From Mesorhizobium sp. (GTDB lineage Bacteria; Pseudomonadota; Alphaproteobacteria; Rhizobiales; Rhizobiaceae): a stretch of 11,000 bases of DNA. Position 1 is the stretch's first letter; each line of letters opens with the position of its first letter. A program made the position numbers and the translations under genes. Shown here one piece after another: positions 1 through 6,480 of this stretch. The notes under the pieces were generated by a model, which had not been told where the DNA came from, did not search any database, and saw only the letters and a list, made by a program, of their open reading frames with translations. The stretch covers positions 1 to 11,000 of the forward strand of contig JAUYMV010000737.1 of the NCBI GenBank assembly GCA_030698645.1, given 5' to 3'.

Positions 1-3
1 CAA

Positions 4-1158
4 ATGATGGCGCTGCATTTCGAACGCACGGAGTTTGACGCCAGGCGAGATCGCCTGATCATCGAGATGGCCGACCGCAAGCTCGACGCCATGCTGCTGT
101 TCGCCCAGGAGAGCATGTACTGGCTGACCGGCTACGACACCTTCGGCTTCTGTTTCTTCCAGTGCCTGGTGGTCAAGGCCGACGGGTCGATGGTGCTGCT
201 GACGCGCTCGGCCGACCTCAGACAGGCCAAGCACACCTCGATCATCGACAACGTCGTGCTGTGGACCGACCGCGACAACGCCAACCCGGCGCTCGACCTG
301 CGCAATCTCCTGAACGACATCGGCCTGCTCGGCGCCAATATCGGCGTCGAATACGACACGCACGGCCTCACCGCCTTCAACGGGCGGCGGCTCGACGAGC
401 AGTTGCAGACCTTCGCCAAGATCACCGACGCCTCGCCGATCATCCCGCGCCTGCGCGTGGTTAAGAGCCCGGCCGAGATCGCCAAGACGACGAAGGCGGC
501 GGCCCTTGCCGACGACGCCCTCGATGCGGCGCTGAAGCTCATCAAGCAGGGCGCCGACGAAGGCGCCATCCTCGCTGCCATGCAGGGCGCGATCTTCGCC
601 GGCGGCGGCGACTATCCGGCCAATGAGTTCATCATCGGCTCGGGCAGCGACGCCCTTCTCTGCCGCTACAAGGCGGGTCGCCGCAAGCTCACCAAGAACG
701 ACCAGCTGACGCTCGAATGGGCCGGCGTGTTCCACCACTACCATGCCGCCATGATGCGCACCGTGCTGGTCGGCAAGGTGTCGAAGCGCCACCAGGAGCT
801 CTTCGACGCCGCGCGCGACGCCCTGCTCGCCGTCGAGAAGACCATGGTTCCCGGCAAGACGTTCGGCGACGTCTTCGACGCCCATGCCCGCGTGATGGAG
901 ACGCACGGCCTGACGCGGCACCGGCTGAACGCCTGCGGCTACTCGCAGGGCGCGCGCTTCACGCCGTCGTGGATGGACATGCCGATGTTCTATTCCGGCA
1001 ATCCTGAGCCGATCACGCCCGACATGACCTTGTTCGCGCACATGATCGTCATGGACTCCGACACCGACACCGCGATGACGCTCGGACGCACCTATCTGAC
1101 CACCGAGTCGGAACCCAAGCCGCTGTCGCGTCATGATCTCGACTTGATCGTGCGCTGA
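4..1158 (+). CDS. M24-family (creatinase/aminopeptidase P-like) hydrolase, probably non-metallo
   Basis: A 384-residue protein with the two-part layout of creatinase/prolidase-type M24 proteins: an N-terminal creatinase-like domain (about residues 5-150, containing YWLTGYD) and a C-terminal pita-bread domain (about 155-384). The five metal ligands of M24 peptidases (Asp, Asp, His, Glu, Glu) do not appear to be kept. By motif alignment their places are taken by Glu238, Ala249, Tyr313 (in ACGYSQG), His346 and Gly361. This resembles the metal-free branch (creatinase, ectoine hydrolase EutD/DoeA). The local pattern AG-x4-YH-x2-M-x-RT (240-253) plus CGY recalls EutD from memory, not from a search. 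It therefore probably cleaves a small amide or amidino substrate rather than Xaa-Pro peptides, but the substrate is unknown. Two in-frame ATGs stand at 4 and 7. The ribosome-binding site lies outside the window, so the start is uncertain. Confidence 0.85.
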   Translation: MMALHFERTEFDARRDRLIIEMADRKLDAMLLFAQESMYWLTGYDTFGFCFFQCLVVKADGSMVLLTRSADLRQAKHTSIIDNVVLWTDRDNANPALDLRNLLNDIGLLGANIGVEYDTHGLTAFNGRRLDEQLQTFAKITDASPIIPRLRVVKSPAEIAKTTKAAALADDALDAALKLIKQGADEGAILAAMQGAIFAGGGDYPANEFIIGSGSDALLCRYKAGRRKLTKNDQLTLEWAGVFHHYHAAMMRTVLVGKVSKRHQELFDAARDALLAVEKTMVPGKTFGDVFDAHARVMETHGLTRHRLNACGYSQGARFTPSWMDMPMFYSGNPEPITPDMTLFAHMIVMDSDTDTAMTLGRTYLTTESEPKPLSRHDLDLIVR

Positions 1159-1219
1159 ATCCGGTGTCTTTGGGGCTTTCGCTTCCGCTGCGCGAGTATG
1201 CAGGGAGGAATTCGGAAGA

Positions 1220-1816
1220 ATGAGAAGACTAGCGGCCGCACTCGCCCTGCTTGCGCCGATCCTGGCCGCCGCGTGCACCAGCACCGAAGCGACACTCGAT
1301 CCGTCGGCGATCAATGCGCCGCCAGCGCCGCTGCCGGCGCCCGACGCCACGACGGCCAGCGCCGTCCCGCAAGGCGACGCCGCCGCTGCTCCGACCGCTC
1401 CTCAAGCCTTGGGGACGTCACCCGCCGCGGGCCAGGTCGCGGCTATCGGCGAGTCCGCGCGTGTGCAGATCGCGCCGCTCATCGGCGCGCCGACGCAGGC
1501 CGCCGTCCCGCTGTCAGATCGCCTCGTCGCCCGCGCGCCGTCCAAGCGCTTCGCGATCGTTCCCGCCAACGATCCGACCGCGACCCATATCCTCAAGGGT
1601 TTCTTCTCGACCTCGCCGGAAGGTGGCGCGACGGTGGTCTATTATGTCTGGGACGTCATGGACCGCAACGGCAACCGGGTGCATCGCTTTTCCGGCCAGG
1701 AGAAGGTCTCGGGCGCAGGCGATGGCTGGACCGCCGTGACCGACGCGACCATGCAGGCGATCGCCGACCGCACCGCCGACGCGTTCGCCCTCTGGTTAGC
1801 CGGCAGGACCGGCTGA
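1220..1816 (+). CDS. Small putative lipoprotein
   Basis: A 198-residue protein with a lipoprotein signal: MRR, a hydrophobic Ala/Leu stretch, then LAAAC with Cys19 as the expected lipidated residue. The -3 position is Ala rather than the usual Leu/Val/Ile, so the lipobox is slightly atypical. Thr20 at +2 would be consistent with outer-membrane sorting. Residues 20-75 form an Ala/Pro-rich, low-complexity linker. Residues about 76-195 form a compact domain (containing YYVWDVMDRNGNRV) that I cannot assign to a named family. It is probably a periplasm-facing, membrane-anchored protein of unknown role. The start is supported by GGGAGG at 1203-1208, 11 bases upstream. Longer overlapping frames through this stretch look like GC-rich shadows. 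Confidence 0.75.
   Translation: MRRLAAALALLAPILAAACTSTEATLDPSAINAPPAPLPAPDATTASAVPQGDAAAAPTAPQALGTSPAAGQVAAIGESARVQIAPLIGAPTQAAVPLSDRLVARAPSKRFAIVPANDPTATHILKGFFSTSPEGGATVVYYVWDVMDRNGNRVHRFSGQEKVSGAGDGWTAVTDATMQAIADRTADAFALWLAGRTG
1798..1814 (+). other. Small hairpin at the end of the lipoprotein gene
   Basis: AGCCGG and CCGGCT pair around a 5-base loop across the last codons of the lipoprotein gene. No T-run follows, so it is at best a weak or Rho-assisted transcript end. Confidence 0.25.
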
Positions 1817-1863
1817 GCCGCCAATTTGTTAGGGATACATCACGGCCGGGGGACCGATGCCGC

Positions 1864-1891
1864 TTGCAATACCGGCGCGGGCCGCTAAAAG
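1864..1891 (+). promoter_or_regulatory. Candidate prs promoter
   Basis: TTGCAA (1864-1869) and TAAAAG (1886-1891) with a 16-base spacer, each 4 of 6 matches to sigma-70 hexamers. The predicted transcript would start near 1898, about 34 bases before the prs ATG. Promoters are hard to call by eye in GC-rich DNA, so this is tentative. Confidence 0.35.
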
Positions 1892-1931
1892 GCCGGTCTA
1901 TCCGAGCATGGCTTTCAGCCGGGGATTATGC

Positions 1932-2864
1932 ATGAAATTGTTCGCGGGCAATTCCAACCGGGTACTGGCGGAATCAGTTGCCCGGTACCTCAACGTTTCG
2001 CTTGGAAAGGCCAGCGTCCGGCGGTTCGCCGATCAGGAAATCTTCGTCGAGATCCAGGAAAACGTCCGCGGGCAGGACGTCTTCGTGCTGCAATCGACAT
2101 CCTACCCGGCAAACGATCACCTGATGGAACTGCTCATCATGATCGATGCGTTCCGCCGGTCCTCGGCGCGCCGCATCACCGCCGTCGTCCCCTATTTCGG
2201 CTATGCGCGGCAGGATCGCCGCGCTTCCGGCCGCACGCCGATCTCGGCCAAGCTGGTGGCCAATCTCATCACCCGGGCCGGCGTCGACCGCGTACTCACG
2301 CTCGACCTGCATGCCGGGCAGATCCAGGGCTTCTTCGACATCCCGACCGACAATCTCTTCGCGGTGCCCGTCATGGCGCGCGACGTCAAGGCGAACTACA
2401 ATCTGTCGAACGTGATGGTCGTGTCGCCAGACGTCGGTGGCGTCGTCCGCGCGCGTGCGCTCGCCAAGCGGCTCGACGCCCAGTTGGCCATCGTCGACAA
2501 GCGCCGCGAACGGCCGGGCGAGTCCGAGGTCATGAACATCATCGGCGACGTCGAGGGCAAGGATTGCCTGCTGTTCGACGACATCGTCGATTCGGGCGGC
2601 ACGCTGTGCAACGCCGCCGACGCGCTGCTTGCCAATGGCGCGACCAGCGTCACCGCCTACATCACGCACGGTGTGCTGTCCGGCGGCGCGGTCGCCCGCA
2701 TCACCGCGTCGAAGCTGAAGGAGCTGGTGATCTCCGATTCGATCCAGCCGACTTCCAGCGTCGAGGCCGCGCACAACATCCGGGTCGTCTCCATCGCCGA
2801 CCTGATCGGCGAGGCCATCTCGCGCACGGCAACCGAGGAATCGGTGTCGAGCCTGTTCGACTGA
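1932..2864 (+). CDS. prs: Ribose-phosphate pyrophosphokinase (PRPP synthetase)
   Basis: Makes 5-phosphoribosyl-1-pyrophosphate from ribose 5-phosphate and ATP in the cytosol. PRPP feeds purine, pyrimidine, NAD, histidine and tryptophan synthesis. The 310-residue product has the family's usual length (about 310-320). Visible hallmarks are MKLFAGNSN at the N-terminus, the ATP-contact segment [13 protein letters not shown] (residues 85-97), the [12 protein letters not shown] segment, the DKRRERPGE flexible loop, and the PRPP-binding loop DDIVDSGGT (216-224). The frame is open upstream to 1857, but the ATG at 1932 gives the standard N-terminus and has GGGGA at 1921-1925 with a 6-base spacer. It converges with chrA: only 6 bases separate the two stop codons, with no room for a terminator. 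The sequence looks intact. Confidence 0.97.
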   Translation: MKLFAGNSNRVLAESVARYLNVSLGKASVRRFADQEIFVEIQENVRGQDVFVLQSTSYPANDHLMELLIMIDAFRRSSARRITAVVPYFGYARQDRRASGRTPISAKLVANLITRAGVDRVLTLDLHAGQIQGFFDIPTDNLFAVPVMARDVKANYNLSNVMVVSPDVGGVVRARALAKRLDAQLAIVDKRRERPGESEVMNIIGDVEGKDCLLFDDIVDSGGTLCNAADALLANGATSVTAYITHGVLSGGAVARITASKLKELVISDSIQPTSSVEAAHNIRVVSIADLIGEAISRTATEESVSSLFD

Positions 2865-2870
2865 GCCGCC

Positions 2871-4232
2871 CTACCCCGCCGCCAGCCGTATCAGCATCCC
2901 CGCCAGCGCCGCGGCGCCCAGCACCGCGATCATGTTGGCATGGAAGCCGAGCAGCGCGACGCCGGCCGCGAGCGCGATGATCGCGGCGGCCGGGTCAAAC
3001 GTCGAGACGTCCGGCGCCGGCAGGGAGAACGGTCCGAATTCCCAATTCCCGACGCTCGCAAACAGCACATGCAGCGCGAACCAGACGGCGAGATTGGCGA
3101 TGATGCCGACGACGGCGGCCGTCACCGCCTCGAGCGCCGACCCCAGCCAGCGCACGTTGCGCAGCGTCTCGACATAGGGGGCGCCTGCGAAGATCCACAG
3201 GAAACACGGCACGAAGGTGAACCAGAGCGTCACGATCGCGCCGAAAAGCCCGCCGGTGAAAGGCTCCAGTCCCGACAGCCGCGCCCCGCCAAGGAAACCC
3301 ACAAAGACCAGCACCAGGATCAGCGGCCCCGGCGTCGTCTCGGCAAGTCCGAGCCCGGTCAACATCTCGTCGGGCCTGAGCCAGCCATAGATCTCGACCG
3401 CCTGCTGCGCGACCCAGGCGAGCACCGCATAGGCGCCGCCGAACGTCACCGCCGCCATCACCGAGAAGAACGACGCCTCCCTGGCAAACACATTCTCGCT
3501 GCCGAGCGCGACATGCAGCGCAATCAAGGGTCCGAACCAGAGCGCCAGCCAGACGGCAAGCGTCGAGGCCAGGCGGCGCAGGCTCGGCCGCGCCCATTCC
3601 GGCATGGCGATCGGCTCGGACGCGTCGGCCACGCCCCGCGCCGCGGTGCTGGCGCTGCGATAGCCGGAGAGGTGCAACAGTGCGCCGATCGCCGCCGCGC
3701 CGAGCACGATGACCGGGAACGGCAACTTGAGCAACGCGATGGCGATGAAGGCGGCGATCGCCACCGCGACCATCGCGCCGCTCTTCAGCGCCCGTTTCGA
3801 GAGGCGCACGAGCGCTTCCAGCACCACCGCCAACACGGCCGCCTTGAGGCCGAACAGTAGCCCCTGCACCAGCGTGACGTCGCCGAGCAGGAGGTAGGCT
3901 GTCGACAGCAACGTGATCACCACGGCGCCCGGCAACACGAACAGCAGCCCCGCCATCAGCCCGCCGCGCACGCCGTGCAGCAGCCAGCCGGAGTAAGTCG
4001 CCAGTTGCATCGCTTCGGGGCCGGGCAGCAGCATGCAGTAGTTCAGCGCATGCAGGAAGCGCGCCTCGTCGAGCCATTTTCTCTCGTCGACGAGAATCCT
4101 GTGCATCAGCGCGATCTGCCCCGCCGGCCCGCCGAACGATAGCAGTCCGATCCTGCCGAAAACCCGGACGGCTTCGGAAAATGACGGAGCGGCGGCGCTC
4201 GGTGACGCGGTCGCGGCAGGAAAGGTCGGCAC
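2871..4232 (-). CDS. chrA: CHR-family chromate ion transporter, two-domain form
   Basis: A 453-residue inner-membrane protein made of two homologous CHR halves. The N-half has FGGPAGQIA (33-41) and LLPGPEAMQLATYSG (68-82). The C-half has FGGAY (264-268) and ETTPGPLILV (298-307). Many hydrophobic segments are present, and a hydrophilic linker (about 190-225) joins the halves. CHR proteins of this length export chromate, usually described as proton- or sulfate-linked. Actual substrate specificity cannot be read from sequence. The start chosen is GTG, with GGAGG (plus-strand 4237-4241) 4 bases upstream. The upstream extension to 4475 lacks family character and overlaps the LysR gene. It lies 127 bases downstream of the LysR gene on the same strand, suggesting regulation by it. 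No chrB-type regulator is in the window. Confidence 0.9.
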   Translation of the reverse strand: MPTFPAATASPSAAAPSFSEAVRVFGRIGLLSFGGPAGQIALMHRILVDERKWLDEARFLHALNYCMLLPGPEAMQLATYSGWLLHGVRGGLMAGLLFVLPGAVVITLLSTAYLLLGDVTLVQGLLFGLKAAVLAVVLEALVRLSKRALKSGAMVAVAIAAFIAIALLKLPFPVIVLGAAAIGALLHLSGYRSASTAARGVADASEPIAMPEWARPSLRRLASTLAVWLALWFGPLIALHVALGSENVFAREASFFSVMAAVTFGGAYAVLAWVAQQAVEIYGWLRPDEMLTGLGLAETTPGPLILVLVFVGFLGGARLSGLEPFTGGLFGAIVTLWFTFVPCFLWIFAGAPYVETLRNVRWLGSALEAVTAAVVGIIANLAVWFALHVLFASVGNWEFGPFSLPAPDVSTFDPAAAIIALAAGVALLGFHANMIAVLGAAALAGMLIRLAAG

Positions 4233-4310
4233 GGGGCCTCCGCAAGGTTTGCGAAGGCGGAACTTGGGCCAAAGCCTCAGCGGGGAGTCCACCCATGCCC
4301 CCGATGACCG

Positions 4311-4340
4311 AGCATAGGCCGAAGGGCCGGACAGTTTCAA
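4311..4340 (-). promoter_or_regulatory. Candidate chrA promoter
   Basis: Reading the minus strand, TTGAAA (4340-4335) and TATGCT (4316-4311) have an 18-base spacer, 5 of 6 and 4 of 6 matches to sigma-70 hexamers. The spacer contains a GGCC-CTTC-GGCC hairpin. A leader of about 70 bases would precede the GTG start. Tentative. If real, chrA can be expressed separately from the regulator. Confidence 0.35.
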
Positions 4341-4359
4341 CCGAAAGCTTTGACTGCGA

Positions 4360-5244
4360 TCACGCCACCAGGGCGATCTGGCCGAACGACAGCGCCGCGA
4401 AGGCTTCGCGGATCGCCTCGGCCATGCCGGCGACCGCGGCTCCCCGCGCGCTTGGGTTGCGATGCAGCACGACATGCGACGTATCGATGTCGCCGAAACC
4501 GTCCGCCGCCGTCAGTTCCCGGCAACCCGCCGGGATGTTGCTGCGCGAGATCGGCGCCACGGCAAGGCCCGACGTCACGGCGAGCTTCAGGCCGCCGCTG
4601 GTGTCGCTGGCATAGGCGATGCGGTAGTCGATGCCGCGATTCTCCAGCGATTTGAGGGCAAAGTCGCGGCACCAGCCCGAGCCTCCATAGAGCGCGATCG
4701 GCAGCGGCGTCTGCTCGTGCGGGAAATGCTGTTCGGAGGTGACCCAGACGGTCGGGTCGGTCATCAGGATTTCGCCTTCGGAAAAGTCCTGCCACTCGAA
4801 GAAGACGGCGATGTCCAGTTCGCGGGTCTTGACCCTCGCGAGATTGTCCGCCGATTTGCCGAAACTGACCGTGATCTCGACATTCGGATGCCGCTTGGAA
4901 AAAGCGTACAGCGCCCGCGCGATGATGGATTGGCCATATTCCTCCGGGATGCCGATGCGCACGTGCCCGTCCAGCGCGTTCGAGTCGAGCAGCGCCGCCG
5001 TCTCGTCGAGCAGCGCGACGATCCGCCGGGCGTTGGCGAGAAGCTGCCCGCCCTTCGCCGTCAGGCTGACGCCGCGCGCGCCGCGCGCGAACAGCGCCTC
5101 GCCGACGCTATCTTCGAGGCGCTTGATCTGCATCGAGATCGCCGATTGCGTGCGCCCGACGCGGGCCGCGGCGTGGGTGAAGTTGCCACTTTCGGCGACC
5201 GCCACGAAGGTCCGCAACAGGTCTCCGTCGAGATGCAGACCCAT
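4360..5244 (-). CDS. LysR-family transcriptional regulator
   Basis: A 294-residue LysR-type regulator of normal family length. The N-terminal winged helix-turn-helix covers about residues 6-65, with the typical segments DLLRTFVAVAESGNFTHAA and RTQSAISMQIKRLED, followed by a linker helix. The substrate-binding domain starts around residue 93 (GHVRIGIPEEYG) and contains ELDIAVFF and SGLAVAPI. The effector is unknown. It is divergent from the DUF1127-like gene and upstream of chrA, so both are plausible targets. A dyad with T-N11-A geometry lies in the divergent region, which suggests autoregulation. The ATG at 5244 has only a weak GGAA upstream but gives the standard N-terminus. LysR proteins controlling DUF1127 genes have a precedent in Brucella VtlR, but I do not claim orthology. 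Confidence 0.93.
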   Translation of the reverse strand: MGLHLDGDLLRTFVAVAESGNFTHAAARVGRTQSAISMQIKRLEDSVGEALFARGARGVSLTAKGGQLLANARRIVALLDETAALLDSNALDGHVRIGIPEEYGQSIIARALYAFSKRHPNVEITVSFGKSADNLARVKTRELDIAVFFEWQDFSEGEILMTDPTVWVTSEQHFPHEQTPLPIALYGGSGWCRDFALKSLENRGIDYRIAYASDTSGGLKLAVTSGLAVAPISRSNIPAGCRELTAADGFGDIDTSHVVLHRNPSARGAAVAGMAEAIREAFAALSFGQIALVA

Positions 5245-5274
5245 GTTCAGCTATTCCATTTCATCATGGCTGGT

Positions 5275-5303
5275 ATCACAGCAATTCGTTTGTCGAATGT
5301 CAA
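5275..5303 (-). promoter_or_regulatory. Candidate LysR gene promoter
   Basis: On the minus strand, TTGACA (5303-5298) is a perfect -35 and TGTGAT (5280-5275) a 4-of-6 -10 with a 17-base spacer. Transcription would begin near 5268, giving a leader of about 24 bases. Its -35 edge touches the dyad at 5284-5298, as expected for an autorepressed LysR gene. Confidence 0.55.
5284..5298. promoter_or_regulatory. Perfect dyad matching a LysR box (T-N11-A)
   Basis: ATTCG-TTTGT-CGAAT is a perfect 5+5 inverted repeat with a 5-base centre. T5285 and A5297 give the T-N11-A geometry expected of LysR-family binding sites. It overlaps the candidate -35 regions of both divergent promoters. That it is the operator of the adjacent LysR protein is an inference. 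Confidence 0.5.
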
Positions 5304-5317
5304 CCGGATGCCTATCT
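5289..5317 (+). promoter_or_regulatory. Candidate promoter of the DUF1127-like gene
   Basis: TTTGTC (5289-5294) and CTATCT (5312-5317) with a 17-base spacer match the alphaproteobacterial CTTGAC-N17-CTATAT pattern at 4 of 6 and 5 of 6. The -35 lies inside the dyad, so binding of the LysR protein there could affect both directions. Confidence 0.4.
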
Positions 5318-5345
5318 CTCCGGTTCAACAGACATTGTGAACCTC

Positions 5346-5567
5346 ATGACAACCGCGACATTTGATACTCGTCCCCACGCAACCACGACAGGCCCGGCAG
5401 TTGCAGCCGATGTGCTGGAAGCAAGCAGAGCCGCGCTCAGCGCGGTGCTCGCCAAGCACGACGACCGCCTCCTGCGCGATGTCGGCCTCAGCCGCGAAGA
5501 CCTGGTCGGACCGGCCGAAACATTCTGGGCCGAATGGCGACGCACCAGGGAAACCTGGAGCCTGTAG
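5346..5567 (+). CDS. DUF1127-like small protein
   Basis: A 73-residue protein (76 if the in-frame GTG at 5337 is used). Neither start has a clear ribosome-binding site. After a Thr/Ala-rich N-terminus, the segment [15 protein letters not shown] (about residues 44-58) is the recognisable DUF1127 (YjiS-type) signature, where the family has D-x-GL-S-R. A charged tail with two Trp follows, a little longer than the shortest members. Rhizobial DUF1127 proteins are Arg-rich, often stress-responsive, and in Agrobacterium have been linked to phosphate control through PhoR. In Rhodobacter one is linked to small RNAs. The function here is unknown. The gene is monocistronic: divergent from the LysR gene and closed by a strong intrinsic terminator. 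Confidence 0.75.
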   Translation: MTTATFDTRPHATTTGPAVAADVLEASRAALSAVLAKHDDRLLRDVGLSREDLVGPAETFWAEWRRTRETWSL

Positions 5568-5577
5568 ATCCCAATCC

Positions 5578-5593
5578 GAAGGCGAAAGCCTTC
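5578..5593 (+). other. GNRA-capped hairpin downstream of the DUF1127 stop
   Basis: GAAGGC and GCCTTC form a perfect 6-bp stem capped by GAAA, a stable tetraloop. It lies 10 bases after the stop codon and 16 bases before the terminator hairpin. No T-run follows, so it is probably a stabilising or processing element in the 3' untranslated region rather than a terminator. Confidence 0.5.
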
Positions 5594-5609
5594 CACCGAG
5601 CCTCACTCT

Positions 5610-5640
5610 CCCGCCGTCGCCAATGACGGCGGGTTTTTTT
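5610..5640 (+). terminator. Strong intrinsic terminator
   Basis: CCCGCCGTC pairs perfectly with GACGGCGGG (9 bp, 6-base loop), followed by seven T. This is a textbook Rho-independent terminator ending the DUF1127 transcript and insulating rplY. Confidence 0.93.
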
Positions 5641-5650
5641 CGCAGTCCGG

Positions 5651-5667
5651 ACCGGGTTGCGCCCGGT
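5651..5667. repeat. Short inverted repeat before the rplY promoter
   Basis: ACCGGG and CCCGGT flank a 5-base centre immediately upstream of the candidate rplY -35. It could be a protein site or a chance GC-rich palindrome. Confidence 0.25.
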
Positions 5668-5696
5668 ATTGCTCTCGACCCGGCCATCCGCTATAG
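5668..5696 (+). promoter_or_regulatory. Candidate promoter of the rplY-pth operon
   Basis: ATTGCT (5668-5673) and CTATAG (5691-5696) with a 17-base spacer. The -10 is 5 of 6 to the alphaproteobacterial CTATAT; the -35 is weaker (3 of 6). The predicted start near 5703 would give an rplY leader of about 127 bases containing the upstream ORF and two hairpins. Confidence 0.5.
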
Positions 5697-5705
5697 AGCC
5701 GCCAC

Positions 5706-5734
5706 CCGCGTAGACACCCTTGGAGGCAACGCGG
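5706..5734 (+). promoter_or_regulatory. rplY leader hairpin displaying the upstream-ORF ribosome-binding site
   Basis: CCGCGT (5706-5711) pairs with ACGCGG (5729-5734), leaving a 17-base loop that contains GGAGG (5722-5726), the ribosome-binding site of the upstream ORF starting at 5735. A second stem, AGCCGCC/GGCGGCT at 5740-5759 with a 6-base loop, lies inside that ORF. Together they could form a regulatory leader. I do not recognise it as a named RNA family. Confidence 0.4.
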
Positions 5735-5833
5735 ATGACAGCCGCCCCGCAAGGCGGCTTTCGACGTTTCCGGCGCCGGTCAAATCAGCCGATCCGGAAG
5801 CGCTCCATACACTCTCGAAAGGAACGACCATGA
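5735..5833 (+). CDS. Possible arginine-rich leader peptide ORF, coupled to rplY
   Basis: A 32-codon ORF beginning ATG ACA GCC with a strong GGAGG 8 bases upstream. Its TGA overlaps the rplY start as ATGA, the arrangement typical of translational coupling. The peptide starts [15 protein letters not shown] and contains nine Arg and two Lys. The Arg codons are CGA, CGT, CGG and CGC mixed, so no single rare codon stands out. The ribosome-binding site is stronger than that of rplY itself (AAAGGAA at 5818-5824), which suggests that ribosomes entering here feed rplY translation. It could be a regulatory leader peptide for L25, or a chance ORF in a structured leader. No homologue is known to me. Confidence 0.45.
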   Translation: MTAAPQGGFRRFRRRSNQPIRKRSIHSRKERP

Positions 5834-6459
5834 GCCACGATACGTACGAGCTCAAGGCCGAAGCGCGCGAAAAGGTCGGTAAGGGGTCCGCCCGTGAAGT
5901 TCGCCGCAACGGCAGGGTACCAGCAGTCATCTATGGCGACAAACAGCCTCCCCTGGCGATTTCGTTGCCGTACAAGGAACTTTTCTACAAGATCCACGGC
6001 GGCGGCTTCATGACCACCATCGCCACGATCGACGTCGACGGCAAGAAGTTCGAAGTGCTGCCGAAGGACTACCAGCTCGACCCGGTCCGCGACTTTCCGA
6101 TGCATGTCGACTTTCTACGCATCGGCAAGGATTCGGTCGTCACGGTGGCGATTCCGGTCCACTTCATCAACGAAGAGAAGTCGCCCGGCATCAAGCGCGG
6201 CGGCACGCTCAACGTGGTGCGCCACGAAGTCGAGTTCACGGTTCCCGCGCATGCGATTCCCGACTTCATCACCGTCGATCTCGCCGGCACCGATATCGGC
6301 GATTCGATGCATATCTCGGCGGTCACGCTGCCGGCTGGCGTCAAGCCGGTGATCTCCGACCGCGACTTCACCATTGCGACGATCGCAAGCTCGTCGGCGA
6401 TGAAGTCGGAGGCCGAAGGCGAAGCGCCGGAAGCCGGCGCCGAAGCCGAGACCGAGTAA
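5830..6459 (+). CDS. rplY: 50S ribosomal protein L25, general stress protein Ctc form
   Basis: A 209-residue L25/TL5/Ctc protein, which binds 5S rRNA in the large ribosomal subunit. The N-terminal L25 domain covers about residues 5-95, with [19 protein letters not shown] (18-36) as the family signature, and the Ctc beta domain about 96-190 ([19 protein letters not shown] region). The last 15 or so residues form an acidic Glu/Ala tail common in alphaproteobacterial members. The ATG at 5830 has AAAGGAA 5 bases upstream and gives the standard N-terminus. The frame is open far upstream, but that extension has no L25 character. pth follows after 21 bases, so the two are probably one transcript, as in many alphaproteobacteria. 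Confidence 0.96.
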   Translation: MSHDTYELKAEAREKVGKGSAREVRRNGRVPAVIYGDKQPPLAISLPYKELFYKIHGGGFMTTIATIDVDGKKFEVLPKDYQLDPVRDFPMHVDFLRIGKDSVVTVAIPVHFINEEKSPGIKRGGTLNVVRHEVEFTVPAHAIPDFITVDLAGTDIGDSMHISAVTLPAGVKPVISDRDFTIATIASSSAMKSEAEGEAPEAGAEAETE

Positions 6460-6480
6460 CCGATCGCGCCGGGCGGACCC

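Noticed and set aside
1198..1935. Long Arg-rich frame covering the lipoprotein gene and the prs upstream region
   Set aside because: Composition is typical of a GC-rich shadow frame. The overlapping frame has a signal peptide, lipobox and good ribosome-binding site.
1974..2774. Minus-strand frame antisense to prs
   Set aside because: Asp/Arg/Gly-rich shadow of a strongly conserved gene.
2940..3860. Plus-strand frame of about 300 codons antisense to chrA
   Set aside because: Highly charged, low-complexity translation with no fold character. The minus strand encodes a clear CHR transporter.
2995..4296. Alternative chrA frame starting at an ATG at 4296, suggesting a frameshift
   Set aside because: That frame reads only Arg-rich shadow sequence. 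The chrA frame is intact from its GTG to its stop.
4233..4475. Upstream extension of chrA as its true N-terminus
   Set aside because: It would overlap the LysR gene and has no transporter-like sequence. The GTG at 4232 with GGAGG gives a normal CHR start.
5247..5267. Six-codon minus-strand ORF (MMKWNS) just before the LysR gene
   Set aside because: No ribosome-binding site and it sits at the predicted transcript start. Too short to support.
5362..5829. Long N-terminal extension of rplY in frame
   Set aside because: It would run through the DUF1127 gene, a strong terminator and the promoter. L25 homology starts at the ATG at 5830.
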